Translations under genes and position numbers: made by a program
Shown: piece after piece, positions 1 to 13,292 of the stretch
How the letters are laid out: every line of letters begins with the position of its first letter
Position numbering within the stretch: the first letter of the stretch is position 1
The notes under the pieces: model-generated
What the model was told of the DNA's origin: nothing
Seen by the model: the letters and a program-made list of their open reading frames with translations, nothing else
Database searches by the model: none
NCBI GenBank assembly: GCA_022497155.1
Contig: MU385718.1
Coordinates: 496,001 to 560,000, forward strand
DNA length: 64,000 nucleotides
Direction: 5' to 3'
Origin: Whalleya microplaca
Lineage: Eukaryota > Ascomycota > Sordariomycetes > Xylariales > Xylariaceae

Positions 1-3000
1 TATTATTCCCGATTAAAATATTAAATTAAAACTTATTATTTATAACTTATTTTTCTTTTATAAATTATATAAAGGTTAGTTGGCCTTTAGTATTATATTT
101 TATAAAGTAAAATAAAAAGCGTGCCTATCCGAATAACTCGACTAATTTTTTCCCGATTTCCTTTAGTATTTTAAAGAACGGTATAATAAAATATTTAAAA
201 GTTTTTAAATACTTTCTTTTAATTATTATTTATCCTATTCCTAAATTAATATATATTATTATAACTGGGCTATTTAGTTATATTTATATTTTAATATAAA
301 AATAAGTATAATTAAATTTTAAATAAACGTTAGAAAAGTTTACGGGAGGAGTTATTTTAATAATAAATTTGTTATTTATTTTTTCCGCTAATAATTTCCG
401 TACGATTTCTTTTTAAGGCAGTTTTAAAGGATTTAGTAATAGCTAAATTTATCCGGTTCTAACGTTATTATATATTTTTAAATAATTAAATAACTTATTC
501 CGAAACGTAAAAATTTAATAATAATATTTATATATTTATCGGATTAAATTTAATAAAGATAACGTTTAAATAATTTCCCTGGCTTTATTTAATAAATATA
601 TTTTTACGTATTATTTAAGGAGCTAAAGTATATTAAATGTTGTATTATAATATCTATAAATTTTTAATATATTAAATATTAAAAATACTTATTTATAGTT
701 TAATATTATATCCGAGTTGCTATTTTTTATTAACGAGGTGTTTAATTTTTTTGCGTTTATATTATTAGCAAAATATATTTTATTACGTCCCTAATTATAG
801 TTATAATAATTATTTCCTTAATTAGCATTACGGGGTTAATTATTACGTTAATCGGAATTTCGGTAATTAGGTTTATATATATCGAGATATTTTTTAGGCG
901 CTTTATTATTATAGCGTCTATTGCTGCGTATATTATTATCGCGTTTATTTTTATCGCGTTTATTACGGTTATTTTGATTGCGGTTATTTCGATTGCGGTT
1001 GTCTCGATTACGGTTATTTCGATCGCGGTTATCTCGATCGCGGTCCCGGCGCTCCCAAATATCCGATCGGTATTTATTATCGGTACGTTAGTTATTACTA
1101 TCCCGATAGCGTTACTTTTTTTCGTAAATATAGTCGCGTTACCGATCCTTTAATTAATAATAATTATAATTATTATTTTGTCGTAAGGTTTTAAAGTAAT
1201 TTTATTAGGGATAATTATTTAATATTAATAAAGACGGTATATATAATTTAGTAATATATAAATATATAATAGCGGCTAAACTAATTAATAATAGCTTAAA
1301 TTTTTTTACTGCTTATATATATATAATAAGTGTTTTATTTTTTTATAATACGCGAAAAAACTTTTTAATATTTAAAAATATTTATAACTATATTTATATT
1401 ATTACTTTATATTAATTGCGATTATTTTTAGCTAGTGTACTTATAGCTTATATATACCGTAATTTCTTTTAAATATATTATACTAATATAGATTTATTTC
1501 GTGTAATATTTTTAAAGATTAGGCTGGAGTTTATAAAACGTTCCGTAATAATTATAAGTTTTAATATAAATCTTTTTATTAAACCTTTAATTATAGTTTC
1601 TAATTTTAATATATATAGATTCTTACGTCGCTATTATATTAACTTATTATTTTATTATAAAATTGCTGCTTTATTTAATAATATTTGCTATAAAAACCGT
1701 ATTTATTTCTCGTTATTTTATTTCGTATTATTGTCCTTTAAAAATATATTAATTCGCTTTTAGAAGCTAAAAATGTTAGTAAATATAAAGGTGCAATTAT
1801 TAATTACTATTTTAATATTATTCGGGTTATTATAATATAAATTAAACTGTTTAATGTCTTTTCGTTTAAGCTTAAAAAAGTTATATCTAAATCTTTATAA
1901 TTATATATCCTTAAGTGAAGTAAAGTTACCGAATTGCTGTTATTCCGAGCTCGAACTTAAACTTAAGCCTAAATTTAATAAACCGGATAATATATGCGCT
2001 CGCTAGTCCGAAACTATATTTAATAATACTCCGGATAAAATTCCTTTTTATATACGCTAGAAATTAATAAACTTATTTAGCTTAAATATTATCGAAATAA
2101 TTTTACCGATATTATTTTCGATATTAGCTAGATATTTATTAATTTTTATAAATCGTTAATTATTATTAATAAGTTTTATATTTAAAAATTTAATTATTTC
2201 GGTATTATTGCCGAATTTCTTCGGTCGCGTTAGCTAAAAAAAGGTATTAAAAATATATAAATCCCTAGGCTAATTAGGCGGGTTTTTTTTTGTCGCTAAG
2301 GTCGGGCTTATTTTGCGGCTACTCCGATATTAATATATTAGCGCTAATATAATAATTACGTAACTATATTATTATAAATCTATACTAGAAATAAGATACT
2401 TTATATAATTAAATATAAATAAAAGAAACGAAATAAAAAAGGCGTAAATAAATTAGTAGTAAAAGCTATATAAAAGTTCTTATATACTTAAGTTTGGCAG
2501 GTTTTTTTAGATAGTAAAACTATTATATATATTTAAGTTCGGTATAGTTTAAGCTCTCTTAATATCTATATATAAAAAGCTATATACTTAAATTTTATAG
2601 CTATTTATACCAAGATTTAAGGGTATAAATATAATTTAAGTCTTAGCTTTACCTAAATTTAAACTTATTATTTAACGTTATAAATAAAAGTAATAAATTT
2701 GCCTAAAAACTTATATACGTTTAAAGTCGACGCGTTAACGTAAGTAATTAAAAATAAGAAAGAAATAATACTTGCGAAAGCTATATATTAAATTGGTATA
2801 TAAGAGGTAATAGTGCGTAAATTATTTACTCAAGTTCGATAATTCTGACGCGTTTTCTGTTATTTACTTAAATTTGATAACGAAAAAATTTTTCTTATAA
2901 AAATTAATTAAATAATTCTGCAAATAGTAGTTAGTTTTTAATTTAGTTTAATGTTTGTAAAAAAAACAAAGCAGATACTACTATTTAATATAAAAATCAA

Positions 3001-5999
3001 GGGTATATAAAAATAAAGTAAATAAATAAAAGATAATAATAATAATAATAAAAAAAGGGACTTTTATAGCTATAGCCGAAGGCTATAGCTTTTAATATAA
3101 GTGCGTGCCTTATTTAATCTATTTATTTTATCTACAAATGGGGTTACTAGGTAACCCCGCTGCTATAACGTGTCAAATAAATATAATAAATAGCTTAATT
3201 AAATTCCGCGCGATATACGTTAAGCTTTATTACTATATAAAAAAGGTTATATTGTTAAAAAACTTAAAAAATGCTTATATAATAGTACCGGTACAGCTAA
3301 AACAGATATAGCTAAAGCGATATAAGAAATTAAAAAAAAATGCCGTACGATAGCTTTTTATTAGTAACGTATAATAGTTTATTAATATTATATATTAATT
3401 TATAATAAAGAAAAAAAACAATTATTAGCTAATAGTTAAATTACGGTATAACAATATTATTACTATTTTTAAAGCCCCGTTCGAAAAATCAAATATTATA
3501 GAAATTAATATATTAATAATTTAAAAGGTATTTCGTTTCGTACAATATAACGCCGAAAAATATTAAGGTTTCCGGATATATTTAATACAAATAATATAAA
3601 AAATTAAAAACAAATTAACTAAGCTAATTAAAAAATCGTAATTTATTATATAAAAATATAAAAATAATAAAAAGGATTTTATTTTTACTTAAGCTTTAAT
3701 AATTTAAAAAATAAACTAGCATATAATATTAGTAATGAAACTAATATTTATATTATATTATAACGTAATAAAAAAACTCCGAAATATTACTTAAGCTTAT
3801 ACATAAATTATAAATAAATTAATAAAAACTATTATTATATAATTACTTATTAAATTATATAATAAATACTTTATAAATATAGTACTTTTAATTAATAAAC
3901 TATTATATAAATTAGTAAAATTTAAATTATATTAGTTTAAAATATATTATTTATATTATATTAAAATATTAGGTATAATAATATTAATATATAACCTATA
4001 TTTACTATATATAATAAATAAATTAAATACTTTTAAGATTATAAAATTATAAATAAATAATATATTTTCGTTTATTACTATATAATTTTTTATTAAAAAA
4101 AACTATAAAAAAAAGTTCCGTATAAAATTAAAAATAGTTTTAACTAAAAAAACGCTAATTAATTTTAACAGTAGCAAAATTTAATTAAAAAGCGATAACG
4201 TATTATATACTTAAAAAAGCAAACTAATTAACTTTATAAAATCGATATTTAAATAAAAAATATATAATAATAATATATAATATAGCGTATAAAAATATAT
4301 ATATATATTATATTAATTTACTAGCTAAAAGTTTCGTATAATTTATTTATTATAACTTAAATTAAAAACCTAAATAATAAAAAAATAAAAAGTTTAAATA
4401 TATAATTTTAATAGTAAATAAAATACCTAAAAAAAACTAACTTATATATTACTTAATTTATACCGTATAAAAATATATATTTTTATTAATAAATCGTTCG
4501 CTAATAATAAAAACTTAAATTTTTAACTTAATTTTATTATTATATTAGCTATAAAAATAGATTATATAAAATAAGAATTTAACATTTATAAAAATATAAT
4601 TTACTAAAACTTTATTAAATATAAAAAAATTATATAAAATATATTTACTAATAAATTATATAAAATAATAATAAAATTTAATAATAATATAGCTTTTAAT
4701 ATAATACTTAATTAGATTATAAACTATTTAAATATTTTAAAAATTCCAGTCGTTATTTATTCGGATTTAAAATTACTATATAAATATTTAATAAAATTAA
4801 GTACGATAAATAAAAAAAGCTAATAATTGATATTATATTTTTTAAAAAATTATATAAAAAAATCTTAAAAATATAATAAATTAATAGTAAAAATAATTTA
4901 ACTAACACTTTTATTAAAAAAATGCCGAACTTAATTTTAGGATAATTAATTTCGATAAATAAATTAAAGATTAAAATTAAAGCGTACGTTAGTCGGTTAA
5001 AAAAAACGATAAAAAAAGTAATATTTATATAAATAAAATATATTATTTTTAAAGTTTAAATTTTTAATTTTAAAATATACGATAGAAAAACTTTTAATTT
5101 ATTTATTATATAAAAAACTACTAGTAAATATAAAAGCTAAATTTTAAATATATAAAAGTTATAAACTTTAAATTAAACCTTAAATTTCCTAATATTTAAA
5201 CGACACCTTAATTTAATACTACTTAATTATAGTAGTTATATTATATATTATATAAGTGCTAAATATATTTAACGTAAATACTGTTTTAAGCGGAAGCGAA
5301 ACAATAGCACTCCCGGAATTTATATACATTATTACGCGCGTATTTCGCTGCGCAAATAGCAATTACTTTTTTGCGAGACTAGATAAAAATAGCGCGGAAA
5401 TATAATTTCTACCGGATAATTTTCGCTATAAAAAAGTAGGGATTTTTTCCGGGCAAAAACTATATTTTAATATTATATAAAAATAAGGCGGTAATATAAT
5501 ATTCCTCCTTTTAAAAAAATAATTAATATTCGCGCGATAAGTAAATAATTGAAAAAAATACGTACGTTTATATAAAATAACTATATAAAAGTATAAAAGT
5601 GTTTATTTTTTATAGGCAAAAAGGCCTAGCGCTTTATATTATTACCCGATATTATAAAACCCTTACTAAATTTTATTATATATATAGTTAAAAAAGAAAA
5701 AAAAGGAAGGAAATTTTTATAAAAAAGCGTACGAGAAAAATTATATACGTACGTTAATATACTTATTATATATAATAATTACTTCCTTTTTATTAATAAT
5801 AGTTACTTTTTTCCTTTTTATTTATAATCGTACTTTTTTATTTTATAAGTTTTATATATATAAAATAAAATTTTATTATTATATAATAAAAAAAGAAAGT
5901 ATAAGTAATATAACTTTTTTTATATATTATATAAATAACGTAACTTATTATATATAAATAAAAAAACAGTAATATATACGGGTAATTTAACCTGCCTAT
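1..5999. other. AT-rich, RIP-like degenerate repeat DNA, no intact gene
   Basis: The stretch is overwhelmingly A+T with very frequent TpA and no frame open beyond about 85 codons, the signature of C-to-T mutation on both strands at CpA sites. Islands of residual GC (about 930-1,150, 1,920-2,330, 5,280-5,470) hint at former coding sequence. The part near 900-2,250 reads best on the minus strand, as a basic, Arg/Asp/Asn-rich protein like the gag part of a retroelement. I could not delimit LTRs or recognise a polymerase here, so the element class is left open. Short open frames at 3,105-3,311, 5,838-6,047 and 8,703-8,960 have only RIP-biased composition and are not called genes. Confidence 0.7.
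930..1050 (-). repeat. Degenerate 18-bp tandem repeat encoding Arg/Asp/Asn units
   Basis: The plus strand repeats a unit close to cggttatttcgattg with C/T changes between copies, about 18 bp long. Read on the minus strand this gives alternating Arg, Asp and Asn (RDRDNR-like units). It is the most GC-rich patch in this part of the AT-rich domain. Such charged low-complexity tracts are common in gag-type proteins and in RNA-binding proteins; which one cannot be decided here. Confidence 0.55.
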
Positions 6000-6229
6000 T
6001 ATTATGGCACAGGTTAAGCACAGGATTAAAGTGTGGCTTATGCGCATAATTAAGGTGTGGTTTATACGTATTACGTAATTATAGCTTAAACCTTATACCT
6101 AATATATATAGTAAATTTCTCGGCCGACTTTTTAATTTAGATTCCTTTCTTTTTCTTTTATTTTAATATTATATAAAATATATAAGAATTAAGTTATTAA
6201 GCCTACCTTAACCTTTATAATACGTAATA
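6000..6229 (+). repeat. 5' LTR of the gypsy element
   Basis: This 230-bp copy matches the copy at 13,064-13,292. It has lost the canonical TG start (TG to TA) and CA end (CA to TA) by transitions. It carries the internal direct repeat gcacaggttaa/gcacagga and the landmark ctcggccgac. I could not assign the primer-binding site just downstream, because the sequence there is too degraded. Confidence 0.87.
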
Positions 6230-7559
6230 TAATATTAAGATTATTATTATTGCTTAAGAAGGCTTTTAAAATATCCTAATTAATTAGTTATTTTATTTCT
6301 TACGTATTTATATATAATTCTTAATCCGATTTTATATTTAAAGCTAATTCCGAATCGTTTTATAGCCTTAATACCTTAAATAATCCGAACTTAAATAACT
6401 TTAGTAATAAAGACGTTATTATTATATTATATCCCGAACCCGAGTCTATAACGGCTATACCGGGATAGCAATCCGAATTAAACCTAACTTTAGTAACTAT
6501 AGTTACTATACGTATCGCTTAAGTTAAAAAGGCTATTTAAAATACACGCAAGTAAATCTGATTCGAAAAAAATAATATAAAAAGTAACTTCCCGAGTGCC
6601 GATCGGCAGGTAGATTTTATTAAATTAACATATTAATTTATATCTATATATCGAATATTCCACATTTTTCTCTAGTTCGAATAAAATACTATAACTATAT
6701 AAAAAAACAATAATATAACTATAATAAATATATAAAAACTTTTTAAAACTTTTATATTTAAAATAACTTAATTAATTATAGATATTAATTCGGGAGTATA
6801 AAATGCCGATTTATAAAAACGAATAAAAACTATTATAACTAAATATAAAAAGCAGCCGGTTAAGCCTACTTTCTTGTTTTAATTATTAAATATAAAAGGT
6901 ATTATAGCTTGGCTTAATTATAAAAGTATAATTAATTATAATAGCTTTTTTAAAACTATTATAAAATTACCGGTCGCATTTTTCGATAAATTTAAAATAC
7001 ATAATATTATAATAATAATATATAATAAATAAATAAATTCTTTATTAAAAGCTATAAAAATTTTACTTTATAATATAAACGTTTTATATAAAATAGCCCG
7101 GTATTTCGGAAAACGCACTTATTAATTTAAATAATTATTTATTTAAAATAGTCGGGAAAACGAAATTCGAAAAAAAATAATATAGTCTTCCAGAAATAAT
7201 TAAAAAAAAGAAAAAAGATTTAAACGATTATTTAATTTAGTTACTTTTACTTTATACCTTAATATAAAATCGGGTGCCTTACTTACCTTTAACCCGCCTA
7301 TTTACCTACCCGTTATAAATAGGGCTACTAAAAGAAACCCTTTTAATAATAATTTTAATTTATTTAATTCTAATTTTTTCTACTACTTTAATTATTTAAG
7401 TTCTAATATAAAAAATAATATCCCCGTTTTTAAATTAGAATTAAATATTATATTAGATAAAGTAAACCGGTAAAATAGGCAATTAAAAAATCGCGACTAT
7501 AAAATTATAAAATTAAAAAACCACCTCCGGGAAGCTAATATAATAATTATTATATTTAT

Positions 7560-8330
7560 TTTTAAGTTTGGGAAAAATATTAAAATTAATATATCTAACT
7601 TTTATAATAATTCCGATAAAAATATTATAAAATTCGAGAATTGGTATATTTAAATATAAAATAAGTTAATTATTAATATAGATTACTTTAATTCCGATTA
7701 TATAAAATTTACCGAAATGTAATTTCGATTAAAAGGTAATATAGCTAAAGATTTCCGACTTTATTTCCGAAAAACCTACTTAAATAAAATTACCGATATA
7801 GAGACCTTATTTATTTATTTATATTAGCAATATTTCGATCGCAATTAATTTAAGAAAATAAAAACGGAACTTTACGATATAAAAATAATACCTAATACCG
7901 ATTTTAATATCTTTAAAAATAAATTTATTTATACCGTAAATAAAGCGGGCATTCTTATTATTATATAAAAGTAAGAATTCCGATAAGTTTTAATTATTTA
8001 ACTAAAACTTGCCTTAATTCTATATTATATCGATTTAAGTTACGACTTTACCCGTTATGCCTTAATTAGATCTAAAACCGTTTTTATATATAAAATAATA
8101 ATAAAAAATACTTTAAAAAAAATAAAGGTAAAAATAAAAATAAAAAAAATAAAAGCAAAATTACGGAAATTAAGCCTCGCGTATCGGGTAGTAATTATTA
8201 AATAATTAAACTAACAAACGAAGAAAAAGTTTTTTTTATTATAGAAAATCGATATTAATACTATAAAAAAAAGGTTATTATAGCCGAAAATACCCTAATA
8301 AAAAAAAAGGTTCGATTAAAATTATAATTA
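7560..8330 (+). pseudogene. Gag-like remnant of the gypsy element
   Basis: Read through its stops, this segment gives a helical gag-like stretch with fragments such as FENWYI, FRLKGNIAKDF and YFDRN. Near 8,240-8,330 a Cys/His-knuckle-like remnant follows (RYxYYKKKVIIAEN), in which Cys and His codons look converted to Tyr by G-to-A changes. Order and spacing fit gag upstream of pol. It is a pseudogene with many stops. Confidence 0.6.
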
Positions 8331-8439
8331 ATATTAAAAAAGACGCTTTTTTATTTTTAATTATAGTTAAGTATAATTATATTTTAATCCTTAAATCGAA
8401 TTATAACAAACTTTTAAATTAGCTAGATATAAGAAACTA

Positions 8440-11400
8440 ACCTATTTAGGGAATATTACCTTTTTCTTAAAAAAAATATTAATAATAAATTTCGGTATAG
8501 ATAAAATATTATTCGACTTTTTAAATAAAATATTCGGCGGAAAACCCTTTTTTTTAAAAGTACAATAATTTATAATAAACTATTTTTAATTATTAAAATC
8601 TCTTTATAAAATACAGAAATAAATAAATATTTATTTATAAACGTAATTTTTGCCCGTAAAATTCTCAAATATTTAGTATCTCGATTAATTATTAAATTCT
8701 AGCTAAGCCGTATTAATAGCTATAATAAATAATCCGTTTAAATAGTAAATATATTTATTTTCGCGTATTATTAAATCTAATACCGATATATATTTAATAT
8801 CTTTTTTATAATTATCGATATAATTCCCGACTTTATTATTAGTAAGAAATAATTTAAAAAATACGATATAAATATAGATATTAAATAATAGCGTTTTTTG
8901 TTTTTTAATAATTAATAACTTATTATTAATATTAATATCCCTATCGATAAGGCTAAACAATTAATCCTTAATCGATAAAGGACCTTTTTAAAGAACGTAT
9001 AATAACGCAAGTAATAAATAATAAATAAGAATTAGCGTCGTTTAATAGGTCGACGTAATTGCCTTAATTTAAAAAAAATTCCGAAACTTTTTCAAATTCC
9101 GGAGCTAGGTAAGATATAGATAATATTTTATAAAAACTTAATTTAATAACGTATAAAAAAATTAGAAGCTAAATTACGAGAGGCTAAAGCTGCTAGTTAA
9201 TGCCTAACTGCCCCATTAACTCCCGCTATTATTTTAAAGCGATTTGTTTATATATTTAACCTGAAAGAATTATTATTTTATATAGTAGCTAATAAATCTA
9301 ATTAAAGTATACTATTAATAACTAAGGTATTAGCCGATAATAAAAAGCCCCAAAAATAGCCGCTTATATTTAAAAAACGCCGTAAACGTTACAAAAACGC
9401 CTTAGATCAAGCTTATTTTATACGTAATTATTATAAATAATATAGACTAAAACGCGACTGCTTAACCTAATATTGCAATCGACTAATAAATATAGCTTTT
9501 ATTAAAGCTATAGCGTTTTATTATACAGCTAAAAAAAATTACCTAGAAGTAACCAGCTTATACGAGATTAACCGATATATTAATAATTTAAAAAATAAAA
9601 CGTCTTTAAACCGCGACGAAATAAAGCTCCGTTAAAAAATATTAAAAATAATACTAAAAGCCTACCATTAGTACCTGGATATATTTAATAAAGCAGACTT
9701 TAATAAGCTACCCCTTTACCGACTTAAAATAAACTATAAAATTTAATTAAAAAAACCCCCTAACGAATTAGGGTATAGCCCCTTATATAAAATATCGTTA
9801 AAAGAATTAGAGATTTATTACCAATATATTACCGATAACTTATATAAGAGATTTATTAAATCAAATATAGCTTTTTAAGCCGCCCCTATCTTTTTTATAG
9901 CCAAGCTAAATAAAGGAATACGCTTTTACATAAACTATTATAAATTAAATACTATTATACGTAAGAATTATTATCTTTTACCCTTTATTAATAAGACTTT
10001 ATTATATATTTCTAAAGCTAAAATATTTACTAAGATTAATATTTGCCAAACGTTTTATTATATATAAATATATCCGGATACCGAGAAATTAATAACTTTC
10101 CGTATTAAATATAAAATATATAAATATAAAGTTCTTTTTTTTAAATTAACTAACGGGCTTTCGACTTTTTAAAAATATATTAATAATACTTTAATAAAAT
10201 ATTTAAATAATTTTTATAATATATATATTAATAATATTTTAATTTTTTCCGAAAACGAGGCCGACTATATCGAATATATTAATAAAATATTAGCTTATTT
10301 TTAGGCTGCGGAATTATAAGCCGACTTTTTTAAATGCGAATTTTATATTTAAAAAATTAAGTTCTTAGGATTTATTATAGGCACCAATAAAATTGCTATA
10401 AATCTTAAGAAGATCCGAGTTATTAAGTTATAAAAAGAACCTAAAAATATAAAAAGTATATAATTTTTCTTAGGCTTTTATAACTTTTATCGGTAATTTA
10501 TATAAAAATATAGCCGGATAATTAAACCACTTATAAATTTTACCCGGAAGGGAAAGATTTTTAACTAAACTAATAAATGTTAATAAGCCTTTAATAATTT
10601 AAAATATTACTTAATATATATACCTATATTCCGGTATTTCTTATATAATTTAAAGATTAAATTAAAAACTGACGTTTTTAAAAGCGTAATTACTAGAGCG
10701 ATATTTTAGCGACTTTCGGAGGATTCCGAATAATATTTTATTATATATTATTCCGAAACTATATAAAGGGCCGAACTTAACTATAACATTTATAATAAGG
10801 AAATATTAGCAGTAATTTGCGCACTATAAAACTAGAGAGCGGAACTAATCGGCTTATAGAATTTTTATCCGTTTTTTATAATAACCGACCACTATATTTT
10901 AGAGTATTTCGGTACTAAAAAATTCCTAAACGCCCGCTAGGCCGGCTGGGCCGAATTATTAGTTTAATATTATTTCATTATTACTTATAGACTAAAATTA
11001 GAAAATATATTAGCTAATATTTTATCTAAAAAATTTAAAGATTTAAAAATATAAAAAATAAAACAAAAAGCTTACCGTATAATAACATTATTTTAACCTA
11101 TCCCTTAACTTACCGCACTTCCGATACCGATTAATGCAGTAATCTCCTATATTAACGTAATATTAATAAACGTTTAGGAAAAAAACGTAGCTATTTTTGT
11201 TTTAGACTAAAATATAAAACCTTTTTTTAAATCCGGTATTAAATTAGTAGACTTTCTTTTAAAAGCTAACGCTATTTATCGTAACCTTAATATATATAAA
11301 AAGCGCGCCTACATTACGCTTTCCTACCTTAATTTTTTTATAGCTAGTAAGCTAATACTATATATAAGTCGCTTAATAATTTCCGACTAAGACTAATTAC

Positions 11401-12750
11401 GTATTAAATTACTAACGGAAGCCTATTTTAGACTTTTTACCGGCTATTTAAAATACGCAAAAACGAAAGAATTAATAGCCGAACGATACTAATAGCCCGG
11501 ATAAGTTTCTGATATAAATCGCTTCGTTAATAATTATAAATGCCGACTGTCGAAAGTCCTTAAAAATAAAAAACCAGGTTTTTTAAAGCTACTGCCGATA
11601 CTCTTATATACTTGGCAATATTTAGTAATAGATTTTAAATTTATATCTACTAATAAGGAAGGCTATAATAACTGCTAGTAATAATATATTATTTGGGCAA
11701 ACAATTTTAGTGTATTTTATATAATAAGTCCGCTACTGTTAAAAACGCGGTAATAATATATTATTATAGATTTTTAAAGGTTTATAGCCTACTATAGTTA
11801 ATCGGTAGCGATAAAAGGCCCTAGTTTATCGCCGACTTTATTAATAAACTGTTAAAAATTCTAGGTATTAAATAAAAGCTGTCGTTTATAAAATATTCCT
11901 AAACCGCGGGATAAGCCGAAATTATAAATGCTTATATTAATTAACGATTGCGATTATTTATTAATTACTATTAAAATAATTAGTCAAATATTATTTTTAT
12001 AGCAAATATAATATAGGCTAGCTTACTTTATAAGTTTATTAAATACTTTTTATATAAAATAAAACGAGGATTTTTTATATTTTTACCTTTTAATTAGGAA
12101 ACTTATATTTAAGATCTAATATCCCTATTATTACATAAACGCTTTAATTATAAGGACGTATAAAAGACGGCTTAAACTTTAAAAAGTTATTTAAACTTTA
12201 CTCGAGAAATTATAACTCGATTGTAAAATTATATAAGCAAATAGGCTAACCGATATTAAAAAAAGCCTAACTTTAGTCCTAACGACTATATATATATCTT
12301 TAAAAAACTAAATACTAATACTAATCGATTAAGCGATAAGCTTAATTTTTTTATAACGCGAAATTACTATAAAATAAAAAAATAATGGGATATTTCTATT
12401 AATTAAAACTTCCTAATATTTAAAAAAAGTCTCGCGTATTTTATACAGATCGTTTATATAGGTACCCCGATAATTCATTACTAAAATAAGCTAATAAAAA
12501 TCTTAAAAATAAAGCAATTAGCCTTAATAAAAAGGAAAAATAAAAAGTCGACTATATTTTATTATTATATATATATTATAAGAAATTATAATATTAAATA
12601 TAATAAAAAAAATAGGATTTTAACTCTGGATAATATAACGCTAAAAGCTTTAAAAACAGTGTAATTATATTATAACGGTATTACGATAAAAATTCGGATA
12701 AAGCCGGACCTTTAATACATTTAAATAACTAGCATAAGGCTATTAAATAT
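8440..12750 (+). pseudogene. Pol remnant (protease, RT, RNase H, integrase) of the gypsy element
   Basis: Reverse transcriptase fingers are visible around 9,900-9,995 (KLNTIIRKNYYLLPFI). The active-site motif near 10,225-10,250 reads YINNILIFS, with both catalytic Asp codons changed to Asn as RIP predicts. RNase H is visible near 10,773-10,815 (ELNYNIYNKEILAV). Integrase is visible near 11,625-11,660 (LVIDFKF) and 11,897-11,950 (TAGxAEIINAYI). The order RT, RNase H, integrase is diagnostic of Ty3/gypsy. Frequent stops rule out function. I did not recognise a chromodomain at the C-terminal end. Confidence 0.82.
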
Positions 12751-12910
12751 AAGGAGGAAAATCCCCTTTATAAAAATAACAATCGAATAGCGCTATAGTT
12801 AGCAAAAGGGTTACGTAAAATAAGGCGTAAATAAAATACATATTAATAGATATTTTTTAATAAACAATTAAGTATGCGAAACGTGCTAATCTTGCTTGCT
12901 AGTAATAAAG

Positions 12911-12998
12911 GCCCAGTAATATAATAGTTAGTATATAAAACTAAGGGCATCCCTCCTTTACCTAGGAGTTATTTAGGGTTCGATCCCCGGACGGACTA
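12911..12998 (+). pseudogene. tRNA-like remnant
   Basis: The 3' half ends with a good T-arm (gggttcgatcccc) followed by an acceptor-like cggacggacta. The 5' half contains a D-arm-like segment (ataatagttagtatat). A T-run at about 13,003-13,025, of the kind that ends RNA polymerase III transcription, follows directly. Acceptor pairing with the 5' end is poor and no anticodon can be assigned. It lies inside the gypsy element just upstream of the polypurine tract. It could be a tRNA-derived insertion (SINE-like) or chance resemblance. Confidence 0.3.
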
Positions 12999-13048
12999 GT
13001 TTGTTTTTTTTTTTTTTTTTTTTTTAAATTCTCGGGACGCGAATTTTT

Positions 13049-13063
13049 CTGGCGGGGGGGTAA
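13049..13063 (+). other. Polypurine tract of the gypsy element
   Basis: The G-rich run ctggcgggggggtaa lies directly before the TG that opens the 3' LTR at 13,064. This is the position expected for the plus-strand primer of an LTR retrotransposon. G-runs lack CpA sites, which explains why it survived RIP. Confidence 0.7.
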
Positions 13064-13292
13064 TGTTATAGCACAGGTTAAGCACAGGATTAAGGTGTGG
13101 CTTATGCGCATAATTAAGGTATAGTTTGTGCGTATTACGTAATTATAGCTTAGACCTTACACCTAATATATATAGTAAATTTCTCGGCCGACCTTTTAGC
13201 TTAGATTCCTTTCTTTTTCCTTTATTTTAATATTATATAAAATACATAAGAATTAAGTCGCTAAGCCACCTTAACCCTTATAACACGTGACA
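13064..13292 (+). repeat. 3' LTR of the gypsy element
   Basis: This 229-bp LTR begins with TG and ends with CA (tgttatagcac to cacgtgaca). It is better preserved than the 5' copy at 6,000-6,229. Differences between the two are nearly all C/T and G/A. Confidence 0.88.

Larger units (their letters stand above)
6000..13292 (+). mobile_element. Ty3/gypsy LTR retrotransposon, heavily RIP-mutated
   Basis: This is a complete but dead element of about 7.3 kb. It is bounded by LTRs at 6,000-6,229 and 13,064-13,292 that differ almost only by transitions. The flanking pentamers cctat (5,995-5,999) and cccat (13,293-13,297) are a target-site duplication with one C/T change. A G-rich polypurine tract abuts the 3' LTR. 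Conceptual translation on the plus strand, reading through stops, gives gag, a CCHC-like remnant, reverse transcriptase, RNase H and integrase in that order, which is the Ty3/gypsy order. Every catalytic region is broken by stops and by Asp-to-Asn type changes, so it cannot be active. Confidence 0.88.

Noticed and set aside
3105..8960. Short open frames in the AT-rich domain
   Set aside because: Composition is that of RIP-mutated DNA, giving Tyr/Ile/Lys/Asn-only proteins; no start context or motif.
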